From positions 62,001 through 126,000 of the forward strand of contig NZ_JAICDG010000005.1 in the NCBI RefSeq assembly GCF_022751215.1: a stretch of DNA of 64,000 bases, given 5' to 3'. This DNA comes from Actinomadura terrae. Its GTDB lineage: Bacteria > Actinomycetota > Actinomycetes > Streptosporangiales > Streptosporangiaceae. The notes beneath the pieces were generated by a model. That model did not search any database and was not told the origin of the DNA. It saw nothing but the letters and a program-made list of their open reading frames with translations. Shown in pieces: positions 41,114-49,592 of the stretch. Numbering within the stretch: position 1 is the first letter of the stretch; each line of letters starts with the position of its first letter. Made by a program: the position numbers and the translations under genes.

Positions 41114-42273
41114 CCAACCACCAAGAACACCCCAGCACAACCCCGCCCCAAAACACCCCCCAGCCCTGCCCGCGTTCCCCGGACGCGCCGCCAGAGTCAC
41201 CGCCACCCACGAGCCCGGACCCAACCCGCGCCCGCCCACCCCCGCAGACCGTCCCTCCCGGCCAGACCACAGACCGGTAACCGCCCACGCGACCAACCTC
41301 ACCACCACCCCAGGCCAGAGCACAGATCAGCAGGCGCCCACACGGGCCGACCCCATCACTCTCCCTCCCACCGAACTGCGCGAACCCCACCAAGCCAGGG
41401 CAACCGACCTGACTCGGGGCGTCCCTCGACACGGGCCGGTAGCCGCCAGCGCGACCGACCGCACCACCCACCCCAAACCAGGGCACAGATCGGTGCGCCC
41501 CCCGCGACCGCCCCACCACCTCCCTCACTCCGACCGGCGCAAACACGACCCAGCCAGGGCAACCGGCCTGGCCCGGAACGGTCTGCGACACCGACCTCAC
41601 CCGCGTCCCCCGACGCGCCCCCGACGCGCCCCGAATTCGCCGCCGCCCGCAAAACGCGCAGGACCAACCCGTCGGGCTCCGCGCCGTCCAAGTCGGCGAG
41701 CAGTCGCCGCACGCGAGCGCGGAATCACCCTGCGCCCGCCCAGCACCGTGGCCGCCTCTGAGCTAGGCCACGGACCGGTGGGCGTCCTAGCAGCCGATCC
41801 CACCACCACTCCAGACCAGGCCACAGATCGACGCGCGCCCTCCCGGCCGCCCACCACCTCCCTCACGCCGCCCGGCACGAACCCGACCCAGCCAGGGCAA
41901 CCGACCTGGCCGGGACGTTCTTCGACACAGACCAGTAGCCGCCCGCGCCACCGCCCTCATCACCACCCCAGGCCAGGCCACAGATCGGCAGGCGCCCCCG
42001 TGGCCGCCCCCACCACCTCCCTCATGCCAACCGGCGCGAACCTGACCCAGCGCGGGAACCGCTTGCCTCGGGACTCTCCCCGACACCGTCCTCGCGCACG
42101 CCCCGGACAGGCTGGCGAAGTCGCCGCCGCACGCGAGCGCGAGACCAACCTGCGGCTGCCCGGCACCGCGGGTTGCCTCTCCAGGCCGGAGCACGGGCCG
42201 GAAGACGTCCTCACGGCCGGACTCACCACCCCCAGGCCAGAACGCGGGCCGGTGGACGCCCTCACGGCCGCGC
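41114..42273. repeat. 1.16-kb gene-free array of degenerate ~160-bp repeats
   Basis: No credible gene is seen. A motif CCAGGCCAGRGCACAGATC recurs with CACAGATC at 41321, 41484, 41822 and 41979 (spacing 163, 338, 157). About 65 bp after most copies comes GACCCAGCCAGGGCAACCG (near 41385, 41550, 41885; degenerate near 42045). TCGCCGCACGCGAGCGCG appears near 41704 and 42121. A shorter repeat (AGGCC-GAGCACGGGCCGG) follows near 42183 and 42236. All frames are proline/arginine- or glycine-rich and broken between units. The array lies directly downstream of the pentapeptide gene. Confidence 0.75.
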
Positions 42274-43827
42274 TCACCATCGGGTCGCGGCATCGGTCAC
42301 CGCGATCCGGCGGATCGCGTCCTTGCCCGGACTGTTGCGTACCCCGCTCAGATTCGCGCCGGTCAGATTCGCCCCGCGCAGGTCCGCGCCTCGCAAGTCC
42401 GCGCCGCGCAGGTCAGCGCGATTCAGGTTCGCACCGCTCAGATCCGTGCCGCTCAGATCCGCGTTGTTCAGGGCCTTACCGCTCAGATCCGTGCCGTGGA
42501 GGTTCGCGTCCCGCAGGTTCGCGCCATGCAGGTTCGTACGGCGCTCGTACACCCCGCGTCGGCTCGCGTCGTACAAGATCGCGTATTTCAGGTTGGTACC
42601 GCTCAGATCTATACCGCGCAGGTCCGCGCCGTACAGAGCCGTACCGCGCAGATCCGTGTTGTTCAGTTTCGCGCCACGGAGGTCCGCGCCGTACAGGGCA
42701 GTGTTGTTCAGGTTCGCGCCGCGCAGGTCCGCGCCACGTAAGTCCGCGATGCTCAGGACAGCGCGGTTGAGGTTCGCGCCTTCCAGGGTCGCACCGTTGA
42801 GGTTTGCCTGGCTCAGGTCCGCCTGGCTCAGAACCGCGCCGCCCAAGTATGCGTTTTTCAGGTAGGCGACGCACAGTAGGGCGCCACGTAGGTCTGCGCC
42901 ACCCAGGTTGGAGCCACGCAGTTTCGTGCAGGTCAGATCTGAGTTCGCTTTGCTCTGGCCCGTACCGCCTAAGGGTGTGCAGGTCAGCTTCGCGCCGCGC
43001 AGATTCGCGCTGCTTAGGCGCGTGCCGCGCAGGTCGGTGCCGCTCAGGTCCGCGCCGTTCAGGTTCGCGTGGTGCAGCTCTGCGCCGCGCAGGTTGGCAC
43101 CTCTCAGATTCGCGTTGGAGAAGTGGGCATCGTCCAGGAGAGCGTTCGGGACGCGGATGTGGTGAAGGTCCAGGGGCGGGACGGGGTGGGGGTTCAGCGC
43201 CACGGTGGTGAGGGCGGCTGCGAGGTCGACGGTGGGGCCGACGGGCAGGTCCCGGTCTTTGACGTCGTCCGCGGGGTCGTGGTCGCGGACGAAGCCGGTC
43301 AGCAGGGCGGCGATGGCGGCGCGGTCGCGAGGGGAGTCGGCCAGGAGCCGGTTGAAGGCGTGGATCGCGCCCAGGCGGATGGTGGTGTCGCCGCTGGCGA
43401 GGGCTTCGAGGGTTTTGGCGTACCGGTCGGTGAGCTGGCTTTCCTGCGCGACGCGCAGGTTGTCCCGTGAGGTGCGCAGGTCGTCGCGAGCGGTGCGCAG
43501 CGCCAGGCCGGTGCTGAGCAGGCTGCCCGCAGCGAACAGCACTCCGAACAGGATGCCCACCGAGTTGAACCATTGGTGCCGTTCGGACCGCTGCTGGTTC
43601 CGTAACTCCATACGCACCTCGACGGGGAGCCGGTCCAGCTCGGCCTGGGAGGGCGGTGCGATCTTCGGGCGCCCGCGCCCGGACGCCGATCGGCGGCGTG
43701 AAGGGGTGAGGCGGGGACGGGCGGTCCGCGGTTCTGGCGGCAACGGCCCCTCGGCCGCCGGCTCCCCCGGCTCGGGTCGGGGCGGGACGCGATCACGCTC
43801 GGCGTTGTGGCTTTCGGATCCGCTCAT
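42274..43827 (-). CDS. Membrane-anchored pentapeptide-repeat protein
   Basis: This is a 517-residue protein. Residues 1-60 are Pro/Arg/Ser-rich and disordered; a TM helix lies at about 86-110 (WFNSVGILFGVLFAAGSLL), followed by a short coiled coil (ARDDLRTSRDNLRVAQESQ). A helical module (LTDRYAKTLEALASGDTTIRLGAIHAFNRLLADSPRDRAAI) often precedes actinobacterial pentapeptide repeats. From about 228 to 500 there are roughly fifty A(D/N)LxG pentapeptides forming a beta-helix, interrupted once by TPLGGTGQSKANSDL and once by YDASRRGVYERR. ATG 43827 was chosen; GTG 43947 would add 40 residues. It probably acts at the inner membrane face; the partner is unknown. Confidence 0.88.
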   Translation of the reverse strand: MSGSESHNAERDRVPPRPEPGEPAAEGPLPPEPRTARPRLTPSRRRSASGRGRPKIAPPSQAELDRLPVEVRMELRNQQRSERHQWFNSVGILFGVLFAAGSLLSTGLALRTARDDLRTSRDNLRVAQESQLTDRYAKTLEALASGDTTIRLGAIHAFNRLLADSPRDRAAIAALLTGFVRDHDPADDVKDRDLPVGPTVDLAAALTTVALNPHPVPPLDLHHIRVPNALLDDAHFSNANLRGANLRGAELHHANLNGADLSGTDLRGTRLSSANLRGAKLTCTPLGGTGQSKANSDLTCTKLRGSNLGGADLRGALLCVAYLKNAYLGGAVLSQADLSQANLNGATLEGANLNRAVLSIADLRGADLRGANLNNTALYGADLRGAKLNNTDLRGTALYGADLRGIDLSGTNLKYAILYDASRRGVYERRTNLHGANLRDANLHGTDLSGKALNNADLSGTDLSGANLNRADLRGADLRGADLRGANLTGANLSGVRNSPGKDAIRRIAVTDAATRW

Positions 43828-44119
43828 GTCCTGGTCACCGGTCCGTGTAGGGAGTGAACGGGCGGGGCGGCCACTGCGGGATACGGACGAAAGTCGACTC
43901 CTCACCGGACCGCTGGGGTATTTGACAGAGAATGTGCCGTTCGACACTACGGCGCAGGGTCAGGCTGAAAGTGACACTGCTCGGCCGGATATGGCCGTGG
44001 CTGGGAGGTGATGCCTTTCTCGTGGGATGGGGGAAGGCAGGTGAAACCTGCTCGCGGACAGGACGCACTCAGTTCGGGGCAGGGCGGGGGCGGAGCCGGG
44101 CAAGTGGGTGCGGGTCGGC
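43828..44119. other. Upstream region of pentapeptide gene
   Basis: This gene-free stretch of about 290 bp includes TTTGACAGAGAATGTGC near 43920, which holds possible promoter elements for either strand. A GTG at 43947 is an alternative start for the pentapeptide protein. Otherwise I see no feature before the minisatellite begins. Confidence 0.4.
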
Positions 44120-44933
44120 GCGTCCGGGTCAGTGGACGTGCGTCGGTAGACGCAGGCTGGCGAGCGGGGCTGGCGAGCGCGGGGCGGTGGGCGCGGGGCG
44201 GTGGGCGGACGGTGGACGCGCGGGTTGGTGGACGCGGGTCGGCGCGTCCGGCGGACGCGGGGGCGGTGGGCGCAGGTCGGTGGGTGCGCTGGGCGGTGGG
44301 GGCGCGGGACGGTGAGCGCGCAGGTTGGCGCGTCCGGACTGATGGGCGCAGGTCGGCGGGCCCAGGCTGGCGGGCGTGGGACGGTGGGCGCGGGACGGCG
44401 CGTCCGGGTTGATGGGCGCAGGACGGTCGGCGCGGGTAGGCGGGCGCGGGTAGGCGGGGCCGTTGGCGCGGGTAGGCGGGCGCGCGGGTTGGTGGGCGCG
44501 GGACGGTCGGAGCGGGTAGGCGGGACGGGTAGGCCTACGGCGGACGCGGGACAGCGGACACGAGACGGCGGACATGAGACGGCGAGCGTGAGGCGGTCGG
44601 CGCGGGACAGTGAGCGCGCGGGTTGGTGGACGGGGGACGGCACGTCCGGGTTGACGGGCACAGGTCGGCGGACGCGGGACAGCGCGTCCGGGTGGATAGG
44701 CGCAGGACGGTGGACGCGGGTCGGCGGGCGCGGGTCGGTGGGGGCGCGGGTCGGTGGGGCGGTGGGCGCGGATCGGTCGACGCAGGGCCGCGGACGCGGG
44801 GCGGTGGGCGGTGGGCGCGGGACGGTGGGCGCGGGACGGTGGGCGCGGGACGGTGGGCGCGGGACGGTGGGCGCGGGACGGTGGGCGCGGGACGGTGGGC
44901 GCGGGTGGGTTGGTGGGGGTGGGTTGGTGGGGG
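44120..44933. repeat. 0.8-kb GC-rich minisatellite
   Basis: The sequence is built almost entirely from variants of GCGGG(A/T)CGGTGGGCGC. At 44821-44904 six perfect 14-bp copies of GACGGTGGGCGCGG stand in tandem. A longer-range element, GGCGCGTCCGG, recurs at irregular intervals from about 44117 to 44690. Long open frames on both strands (RAHRPAPTVPRP on minus, GRWARDGG on plus) are low-complexity products of the repeat. The array ends at the stop codon of the asparaginase gene. Confidence 0.85.
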
Positions 44934-45899
44934 TTAGGGGGTGAAGATGTTGGGGGCTGGGCGGATGGTGCCCACTTTTGTGTCGCCGCCGTGGAGGGGG
45001 GTTGTGGCTAGTTCGTCGAGGGTTGCGGTGTCGACGTTGGGGGCGGTGTGGATGTTCAGGGCGCGTAGGAGGGCGGTTGTTACGGGGGTTCGGGCGCGCA
45101 TGGCGCCGTCGTCGATTTTGACGGCGCCGGCGCGGCCGTCGGTGTGGGCGAAGGCGTCCACGCCCTCGGCGCCGCATTTGACGAGGAGGCCGGGGACGGC
45201 GTCCATCAGGCGGCGTTCCTCGCGGCGGGTGCCCGAGGTCCATCGGGGGTGGGCGCGCATGGCGTCGGCGACGCGGCGTTCGGGGGTGCCGGGAGCGGCC
45301 AGGACGAGGGCGCGGAACGCCCTGGCGACCGCGGACGTGGAGATCGCGAACAGGGGGGCGCCGCAGCCGTCGACGCCGACCGCGACGGGGCCTTCGCCGG
45401 AGAGGGACTCTACGGTCGCGCGGACGGCGCGTTGCAGCGGGTGGGACGGGTCGAGGTAGTCGGCGGTGGGCCAGCCGGACGCCACGCAGGTGGCGAGCAT
45501 GGCGGCGTGCTTGCCGGAGCAGTTCATCCGGAGCCGGGACGGGCCGCGCACGGTCCGCGCGACCTCGAGGTCGAGCGGCCACTGTTCGGGGCAGCGCAGG
45601 TCGGCGGCGCCGAGGCCCGCGCCGGCGAGGATCTTCTCTGCGCCCTCGACGTGGAAGTCCTCACCGGAATGGCTGCCCGCGGCCAGAGCGAGGAGTTCGC
45701 CGTCGAGGTCGAGGCCGGATCGGAGCATGGCGACGGCCTGCATCGGCTTGTTGGCCGAGCGGGGGAAGATCGGCTCTTCGGGCGTCCCGGCGCGGAACGT
45801 CACCGAGCCGTTCGCGGCGAGACCGATCGCGGCGCCGCGGTGGCGCGACTCCACGAACCCGGACCGCTCGACCTCGACCAGCACTGGATTGCTCTGCAT
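44934..45899 (-). CDS. Asparaginase family protein (L-asparaginase II type)
   Basis: This 321-residue protein belongs to the asparaginase_II family typical of rhizobia and actinomycetes. It shows VEVERSGFVESRHRGAAIGL, FPRSANKPMQAVAMLRSGL (catalytic Ser/Lys region), LALAAGSHSGEDFHVEGAEKIL, RMNCSGKHAAMLATC and VGVDGCGAPLFAIS. It hydrolyses L-Asn to Asp and ammonia or an analogous reaction. ATG 45899 or the adjacent ATG 45902 follows a G-rich ribosome binding site. Its stop codon abuts the minisatellite. Confidence 0.92.
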   Translation of the reverse strand: MQSNPVLVEVERSGFVESRHRGAAIGLAANGSVTFRAGTPEEPIFPRSANKPMQAVAMLRSGLDLDGELLALAAGSHSGEDFHVEGAEKILAGAGLGAADLRCPEQWPLDLEVARTVRGPSRLRMNCSGKHAAMLATCVASGWPTADYLDPSHPLQRAVRATVESLSGEGPVAVGVDGCGAPLFAISTSAVARAFRALVLAAPGTPERRVADAMRAHPRWTSGTRREERRLMDAVPGLLVKCGAEGVDAFAHTDGRAGAVKIDDGAMRARTPVTTALLRALNIHTAPNVDTATLDELATTPLHGGDTKVGTIRPAPNIFTP

Positions 45900-46002
45900 C
45901 ATGCCCCCCACTTGTCGGAACCGCTTCTCCCATCGTTGGATACCTGGGGCTGTAGCGGAACCCGAATTGCGTTCTGTGGATAACCCTGGCGGGCCGGATG
46001 GG

Positions 46003-46830
46003 CTAGCGGGGTTTTACTGCTAGGAGGTCGCGGGCTTCGGTCGGCGGCATCGGTGGGCGTTGTGCCAGGTGGGACGCGGTTGCGGCGCGTTCCACCAGTT
46101 GGACGTTCGCCGTGACCGGGCGGCCCTTCGCGTAGGTGATCGTGTCCTCCATGCCGACGCGGAGGTGGCCGCCGGCGGAGAGGGCGGCGAGCAGGACGGG
46201 CAGGGTCGTGCGGCCCACTCCGGTGGCCGACCAGGTCGCGCCCTGCGGGAGGGCCTCGACGGCGGCGACGAGGGTGCGGGTGTCGCCGGGCATGCCGCCG
46301 GGGACGCCCATCACGAGGTCGCAGTGGACGTGTCCGCCGTAGGGCGGGCCATGCTTGTCCAGGAGGCGGTGGAGGGCGGCGACGTGTCCGAGGTCGAACA
46401 GCTCGAACTCGGGGACGACCTCCATGGCCTGGGTGCGCTCGTACAGTTCGACCATGAACGGCCAGGGGTTCATGAACACGTCCTCGCCGAAGTTGACCGT
46501 CCCGCAGGTGAGCGAGCACATGTCGGGTTCGGCGTCCAGGACGCGGAGGCGGTCCTCGTACGGGTCGGTGACCGCGCCGCCCGTGGAGAGCTGGACGATC
46601 AGCCCCGTGCCCTCCCGCAGCGCCTGCACCGTGTCCCGCAGGCGGGAGGGGTCGAGCGTGGGCCGCGCGTCGTCGTCGCGGATGTGCACGTGGATGACGG
46701 CCGCTCCGGCGGCCTCGCACTCTTTCGCCGTCTGGACCAGTTCATCGAGGGTGACGGGCAGGGCCGGGACGTCCGCCTTCGCGGACTCCGCGCCCGTGGG
46801 CGCCACCGTGATGAGCGTCGTTGCTCCCAT
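46003..46830 (-). CDS. 3-keto-5-aminohexanoate cleavage family (BKACE) protein
   Basis: This 275-residue TIM-barrel beta-keto acid cleavage enzyme has the zinc-binding AAGAAVIHVHIRDDDARPTLD (HxH), VQLSTGG, PEFELFDLGHVAAL and YGGHVHCDLVMGVPGGMPG (second HxH-type site). LRVGMEDTITYAKGRP is also typical. The family condenses a beta-keto acid with acetyl-CoA; substrate specificity cannot be read from sequence alone. It is divergent from dtd with 20 bp between start codons. Confidence 0.9.
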   Translation of the reverse strand: MGATTLITVAPTGAESAKADVPALPVTLDELVQTAKECEAAGAAVIHVHIRDDDARPTLDPSRLRDTVQALREGTGLIVQLSTGGAVTDPYEDRLRVLDAEPDMCSLTCGTVNFGEDVFMNPWPFMVELYERTQAMEVVPEFELFDLGHVAALHRLLDKHGPPYGGHVHCDLVMGVPGGMPGDTRTLVAAVEALPQGATWSATGVGRTTLPVLLAALSAGGHLRVGMEDTITYAKGRPVTANVQLVERAATASHLAQRPPMPPTEARDLLAVKPR

Positions 46831-46850
46831 AGGGGGCAGAATGCATGGTC

Positions 46851-47276
46851 ATGCGTGCTGTAGTCCAGCGGGTGAGCCAGGCGAGCGTGTCCGTCGACGG
46901 GCGGGTCGCCGGGGAGATCGAGGGGCCGGGCCTCATGGTGCTCCTGGGCGTCACCCATGACGACGATGCGGAGCGGGCCCGGAAGATGGCCGCGAAGCTG
47001 TGGGGCCTGCGAATCCTGGACGGCGAGAAGTCGTGCTCGGACGTGGGCGCGCCGCTGCTCGTGGTGAGCCAGTTCACGCTCTACGGGGACGCGCGGAAGG
47101 GCCGCCGTCCGACGTGGGTCGCCGCCGCGCCCGGGCCCGTCGCCGAGCCGCTGGTGGACGCGGTCGTCGCCGAGCTGAGGAAGCTGGGCGCCGAGGTCGC
47201 GACCGGGGTGTTCGGGGCGGACATGAAGGTCGCCCTGGTCAACGACGGTCCGATCACCCTCGTCGTGGACATGTGA
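46851..47276 (+). CDS. dtd: D-aminoacyl-tRNA deacylase
   Basis: This 141-residue DTD enzyme hydrolyses D-aminoacyl-tRNA and mischarged Gly-tRNA-Ala. It starts MRAVVQRVSQASVSVDGRVAGEI and contains the family motif VSQFTLYGDARKGRRP. The second active-site signature appears as VNDGPITLVVD (NxGPxT). ATG 46851 gives the canonical N-terminus; ATG 46845 would add two residues. Length is as usual. Confidence 0.95.
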   Translation: MRAVVQRVSQASVSVDGRVAGEIEGPGLMVLLGVTHDDDAERARKMAAKLWGLRILDGEKSCSDVGAPLLVVSQFTLYGDARKGRRPTWVAAAPGPVAEPLVDAVVAELRKLGAEVATGVFGADMKVALVNDGPITLVVDM

Positions 47277-47277
47277 C

Positions 47278-47721
47278 TCAGAAGCCGTAGACCATTCCGA
47301 TCAGGGTCACGATCGTCCCTGCGGCGGCCAGCAGGACGAGGACGCGGTCGGCCAGTTCGAGATGGCTCCGCGCGGTGTCCTTGCTGCCGAACGGGTTACG
47401 GAGGCCGACCAGCTTCCACAGCGCATCCACCTTCGCTTGCTGGTGGCTCGGTCTGCATGCGAACAGCCTGCCTCGGGCCCGTTCCGTGCAGTAGTGGCCC
47501 TCCTGCGTCCTCACCCGGCAGAACGTCGGGACGAGCATGAACTGGTACAGGCACCATGCGAGCAGGCCCAGGAGCGCTACGGGCCGGGAGCCCAGCAGCC
47601 AGGCGGCCACGGCGAAGGCCGCGAACAGGCCCCACCACACCAGGGCCGACTCCCGTCGGCGGCGGCGCCGGGCTCCGCGTCTGGTGGTGGGGGGCTGGGT
47701 CTTCCCCAGGTTCGCGACCAT
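47278..47721 (-). CDS. Hypothetical membrane protein with Cys-rich loop
   Basis: This 147-residue protein has a basic N-terminus (TTRRGARRRRRRES) and TM helices at ALVWWGLFAAFAVAAWLLG, VALLGLLAWCLYQFMLV and VLVLLAAAGTIVTLIGMVYGF. Between the second and third TM lies CRVRTQEGHYCTERARGRLFACRPSHQQAKVDALWKL, a Cys/His-bearing segment that could bind metal. I do not recognise a family. ATG 47721 follows GGTGGA with 8-base spacing. A 15-bp ATCATCAcTGATGAT palindrome lies 43 bp upstream. Confidence 0.7.
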   Translation of the reverse strand: MVANLGKTQPPTTRRGARRRRRRESALVWWGLFAAFAVAAWLLGSRPVALLGLLAWCLYQFMLVPTFCRVRTQEGHYCTERARGRLFACRPSHQQAKVDALWKLVGLRNPFGSKDTARSHLELADRVLVLLAAAGTIVTLIGMVYGF

Positions 47722-47763
47722 CGTAGGAATCCACCTTCCCCGGCCGGTGGCCCGGCAGAAATC

Positions 47764-47778
47764 ATCATCACTGATGAT
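47764..47778. promoter_or_regulatory. Palindrome ATCATCA-C-TGATGAT
   Basis: This perfect 7-bp inverted repeat around one base lies 43 bp upstream of the start of the membrane-protein gene. It is AT-rich against a GC-rich background, so it is a plausible operator. The regulator is unknown. Confidence 0.45.
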
Positions 47779-47843
47779 TTGCCCGGAAGATCGCGGTTTT
47801 ACGCCAAGTTGCCCGCGCTGCGCCAACTCCCCGCGCTGCGCCG

Positions 47844-47896
47844 GGTTCCCGCACTCAGCCCGGTTCCCGCACTCAGCCCGGTTCCCCGCTGAGCCC
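47844..47896. repeat. Short tandem repeat, 18-bp unit
   Basis: GGTTCCCGCACTCAGCCC occurs twice in perfect tandem (47844-47861, 47862-47879), followed by a degenerate third copy. Related CCCGCGCTGCGCC units lie just before. It sits in the 196-bp gap between the membrane-protein gene and ygfZ. Confidence 0.7.
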
Positions 47897-47917
47897 GGTT
47901 CTCGCGCTACGCCCCCG

Positions 47918-48901
47918 CTATGCGCGGTTCGCCGGACGGCGGCGAAGGTCGATCTGCGCGTTCGCGCCCGTGTCCGGCGACACCACGACCTCCTGGGCCG
48001 CCGCGATGCCGCCCGCCAGCAGTTCGTCCGTCACCGCGACGTTCCGCTTCACGAGCGCCAGCGCGATCGGGCCTAGTTCGTGGTGCCGGGCGGAGGAGCC
48101 GACGGCGCCGACCGTCCGGCCGCCGGGGATGTCGACGGGGTCGCCCTTGGCGGGGAGCCGGTCGACGCTGCCGTCCAGGTGGAGGAAGACGAGGCGGCGC
48201 GGGGGCCTGCCCAGGTTGTGGACGCGCGCCACGGTCTCCTGCCCCCGGTAGCAGCCCTTGCTCAGGTGCACCGCGGTCTCGACGAGGCCGACCTCGTGCG
48301 GGATCGTGCGGTGGTCGGTGTCGAGGCCGAACCGGGGCTTGTACGCGGCGATCCGGAGCGCCTCGTAGGCCCACAGCCCGGCGGGACGGAGGTCGGCGGG
48401 GAAACCGTCCTCGCGCGGGACGATCCGGGTCTCCGTCCCGGAAACGTCCGGCCACGCCAGGCCCTTGCCCTGCGGCGGCCCGGTGATGACGGCGTACTCC
48501 GCCGAAACGTCCGCGACCTCCACGCGGAGCATGAACCGCATCTTGTCGAGGAACTCCACCAGCGACGGGGCCGCCCCGGGCTCCACGTGGGCCCAGACGG
48601 CCTCGCCGTCGTCGATGACATGCAGATGGTGCTCGATATGCCCGTTCGGGCTCAGCAGTAGCGCCTCGGTGGGTTCGTACGGCTTCAGCCCGTCCAGCCG
48701 CTGGCTCAGGAGGCTGTGCAGCCAGCTCAGCCGGTCGGGGCCGGTGACCCGGACGACGCCGCGGTTGCTCCGGTCGACGAACGCCGTCCCGGATTCCAGC
48801 GCGCGTTGCTCCTGCGACGGCTCCCCGTAGTGGGCGGCGACCTCCTGGTCGGGCGCGTCGGCGGGGACGGCACCGGGCGATTGCAGTAGCGGGCTCTCCA
48901 T
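47918..48901 (-). CDS. ygfZ: YgfZ/GcvT-like folate-binding protein
   Basis: This is a 327-residue protein that, by family knowledge, supports iron-sulfur cluster assembly or repair via tetrahydrofolate. The diagnostic motif KGCYRGQE is present in LSKGCYRGQETVARVHNLG. GTAFVDRSNRGVVRVTGPDRLSWLHSLLSQ is the GcvT-like N-terminal domain. ATG 48901 begins MESPLLQSPGAV. It is next to a Fur-family gene on the same strand with a 50-bp gap, a common actinobacterial arrangement. Confidence 0.92.
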   Translation of the reverse strand: MESPLLQSPGAVPADAPDQEVAAHYGEPSQEQRALESGTAFVDRSNRGVVRVTGPDRLSWLHSLLSQRLDGLKPYEPTEALLLSPNGHIEHHLHVIDDGEAVWAHVEPGAAPSLVEFLDKMRFMLRVEVADVSAEYAVITGPPQGKGLAWPDVSGTETRIVPREDGFPADLRPAGLWAYEALRIAAYKPRFGLDTDHRTIPHEVGLVETAVHLSKGCYRGQETVARVHNLGRPPRRLVFLHLDGSVDRLPAKGDPVDIPGGRTVGAVGSSARHHELGPIALALVKRNVAVTDELLAGGIAAAQEVVVSPDTGANAQIDLRRRPANRA

Positions 48902-48951
48902 GATTTCCAGGTTATGCGCCCGCGCCGCGGTTACGCGGCCCCGATACCGAC

Positions 48952-49368
48952 CTACGTGGTGCGGCAGTCCTTGCAGCGCCCGTACACGGTGAGGTGGTGG
49001 ACGTCGGTCTGGAACCCGAAGTCGCGCTCCAGGCCCCCGGCCAGGCCCGCCGCCGCGCGCGGATCGACGTCCTCGACCGTCTGGCACTCGCGGCAGACGA
49101 GGTGGATGTGCTCGGCGTCGGCCGCCAGATGGTAGTTGGGCGGGCCGTGCCCGAGATGGGCGTGCTTGACGAGCCCGAGCTCCTCCAGCAGCTCCAGCGT
49201 CCGGTAGACGGTGGAGATGTTCACGCCCCGGGCTGTGCGCTGTACCTCGGTGCAGATCTCCTCGGGGGTCGCGTGCTCAAGGTTGGTGACCGCCTCCAGC
49301 ACCAACTGGCGCTGGGGCGTGACCCGGTATCCCTTCGCCCGCAGCTCCTCCTGCCACGACTCGACCAT
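48952..49368 (-). CDS. Fur-family metalloregulator, Nur-like
   Basis: This 138-residue Fur protein has the winged helix LRAKGYRVTPQRQLVLEAVTNLEHATPEEICTEVQ and RGVNISTVYRTLELLEELGLV. Its dimerisation domain has HIHLVCRECQ and GRCKDC (structural zinc CxxC pairs). His69, His71 and His125 correspond, with an offset of one, to the nickel-site residues described for Streptomyces coelicolor Nur. His32, His87 and His89 fit its second metal site. The neighbourhood (ygfZ, nitrobindin, dsrE) also matches my recollection of nur in streptomycetes. A nickel-responsive role is therefore likely but not proven. Confidence 0.85.
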   Translation of the reverse strand: MVESWQEELRAKGYRVTPQRQLVLEAVTNLEHATPEEICTEVQRTARGVNISTVYRTLELLEELGLVKHAHLGHGPPNYHLAADAEHIHLVCRECQTVEDVDPRAAAGLAGGLERDFGFQTDVHHLTVYGRCKDCRTT

Positions 49369-49407
49369 GCGTCGAGTGTATGCCGGACGGGCCCGCCGAA
49401 AACTCCC

Positions 49408-49436
49408 TTGCCTCCTCCCGACGGCTCACATAACGT
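49408..49436 (+). promoter_or_regulatory. Promoter of 13-codon mini-gene
   Basis: TTGCCT (49408-49413) and TAACGT (49431-49436) are separated by 17 bp, fitting the actinobacterial housekeeping pattern. The predicted transcript would start near 49443, just upstream of the extended Shine-Dalgarno sequence. The region is divergent from the Fur gene. Confidence 0.5.
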
Positions 49437-49470
49437 GCCGAGTACGCGCGAAAGGAGGTGGTCCAACAAG

Positions 49471-49512
49471 ATGGTGGTTGATTGTAGGACTCGCGAGGTG
49501 ACTGTCCGCTAG
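49471..49512 (+). CDS. 13-codon ORF with extended Shine-Dalgarno sequence
   Basis: ATG..TAG encodes MVVDCRTREVTVR. Upstream, GAAAGGAGGTGGTCC (49450-49464) matches the complement of the 16S rRNA 3' end over 15 bases with one mismatch, far beyond a normal ribosome binding site; GGAGG lies 12 bases from the ATG. The codons (GTT GAT TGT AGG ACT) are unusually AT-rich for this genome, suggesting constraint on the nucleotides. A promoter and a convergent terminator frame it as a separate unit of about 200 bases. Function unknown. Confidence 0.55.
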   Translation: MVVDCRTREVTVR

Positions 49513-49592
49513 TCGCCGTTCCGCCTCGGCGCCGCCGCCCCCGGCGGTGGCAACCGGTCGCGACGGTGACCGGCGAATCCCAGGCAGTTACC

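Noticed and set aside
41114..42273. CRISPR array
   Set aside because: Repeat units are about 160 bp and degenerate, without short identical repeats and unique spacers, and no cas gene is in the window.
41493..42770. 425-codon plus-strand open frame
   Set aside because: It is composed of Pro/Arg-rich repeat translation and then antisense of the pentapeptide gene; no start signals or domain.
43960..45582. 540-codon minus-strand open frame rich in RAHRPAPTVPRP
   Set aside because: It is a low-complexity by-product of the GC-rich minisatellite and runs out of frame through the asparaginase gene.
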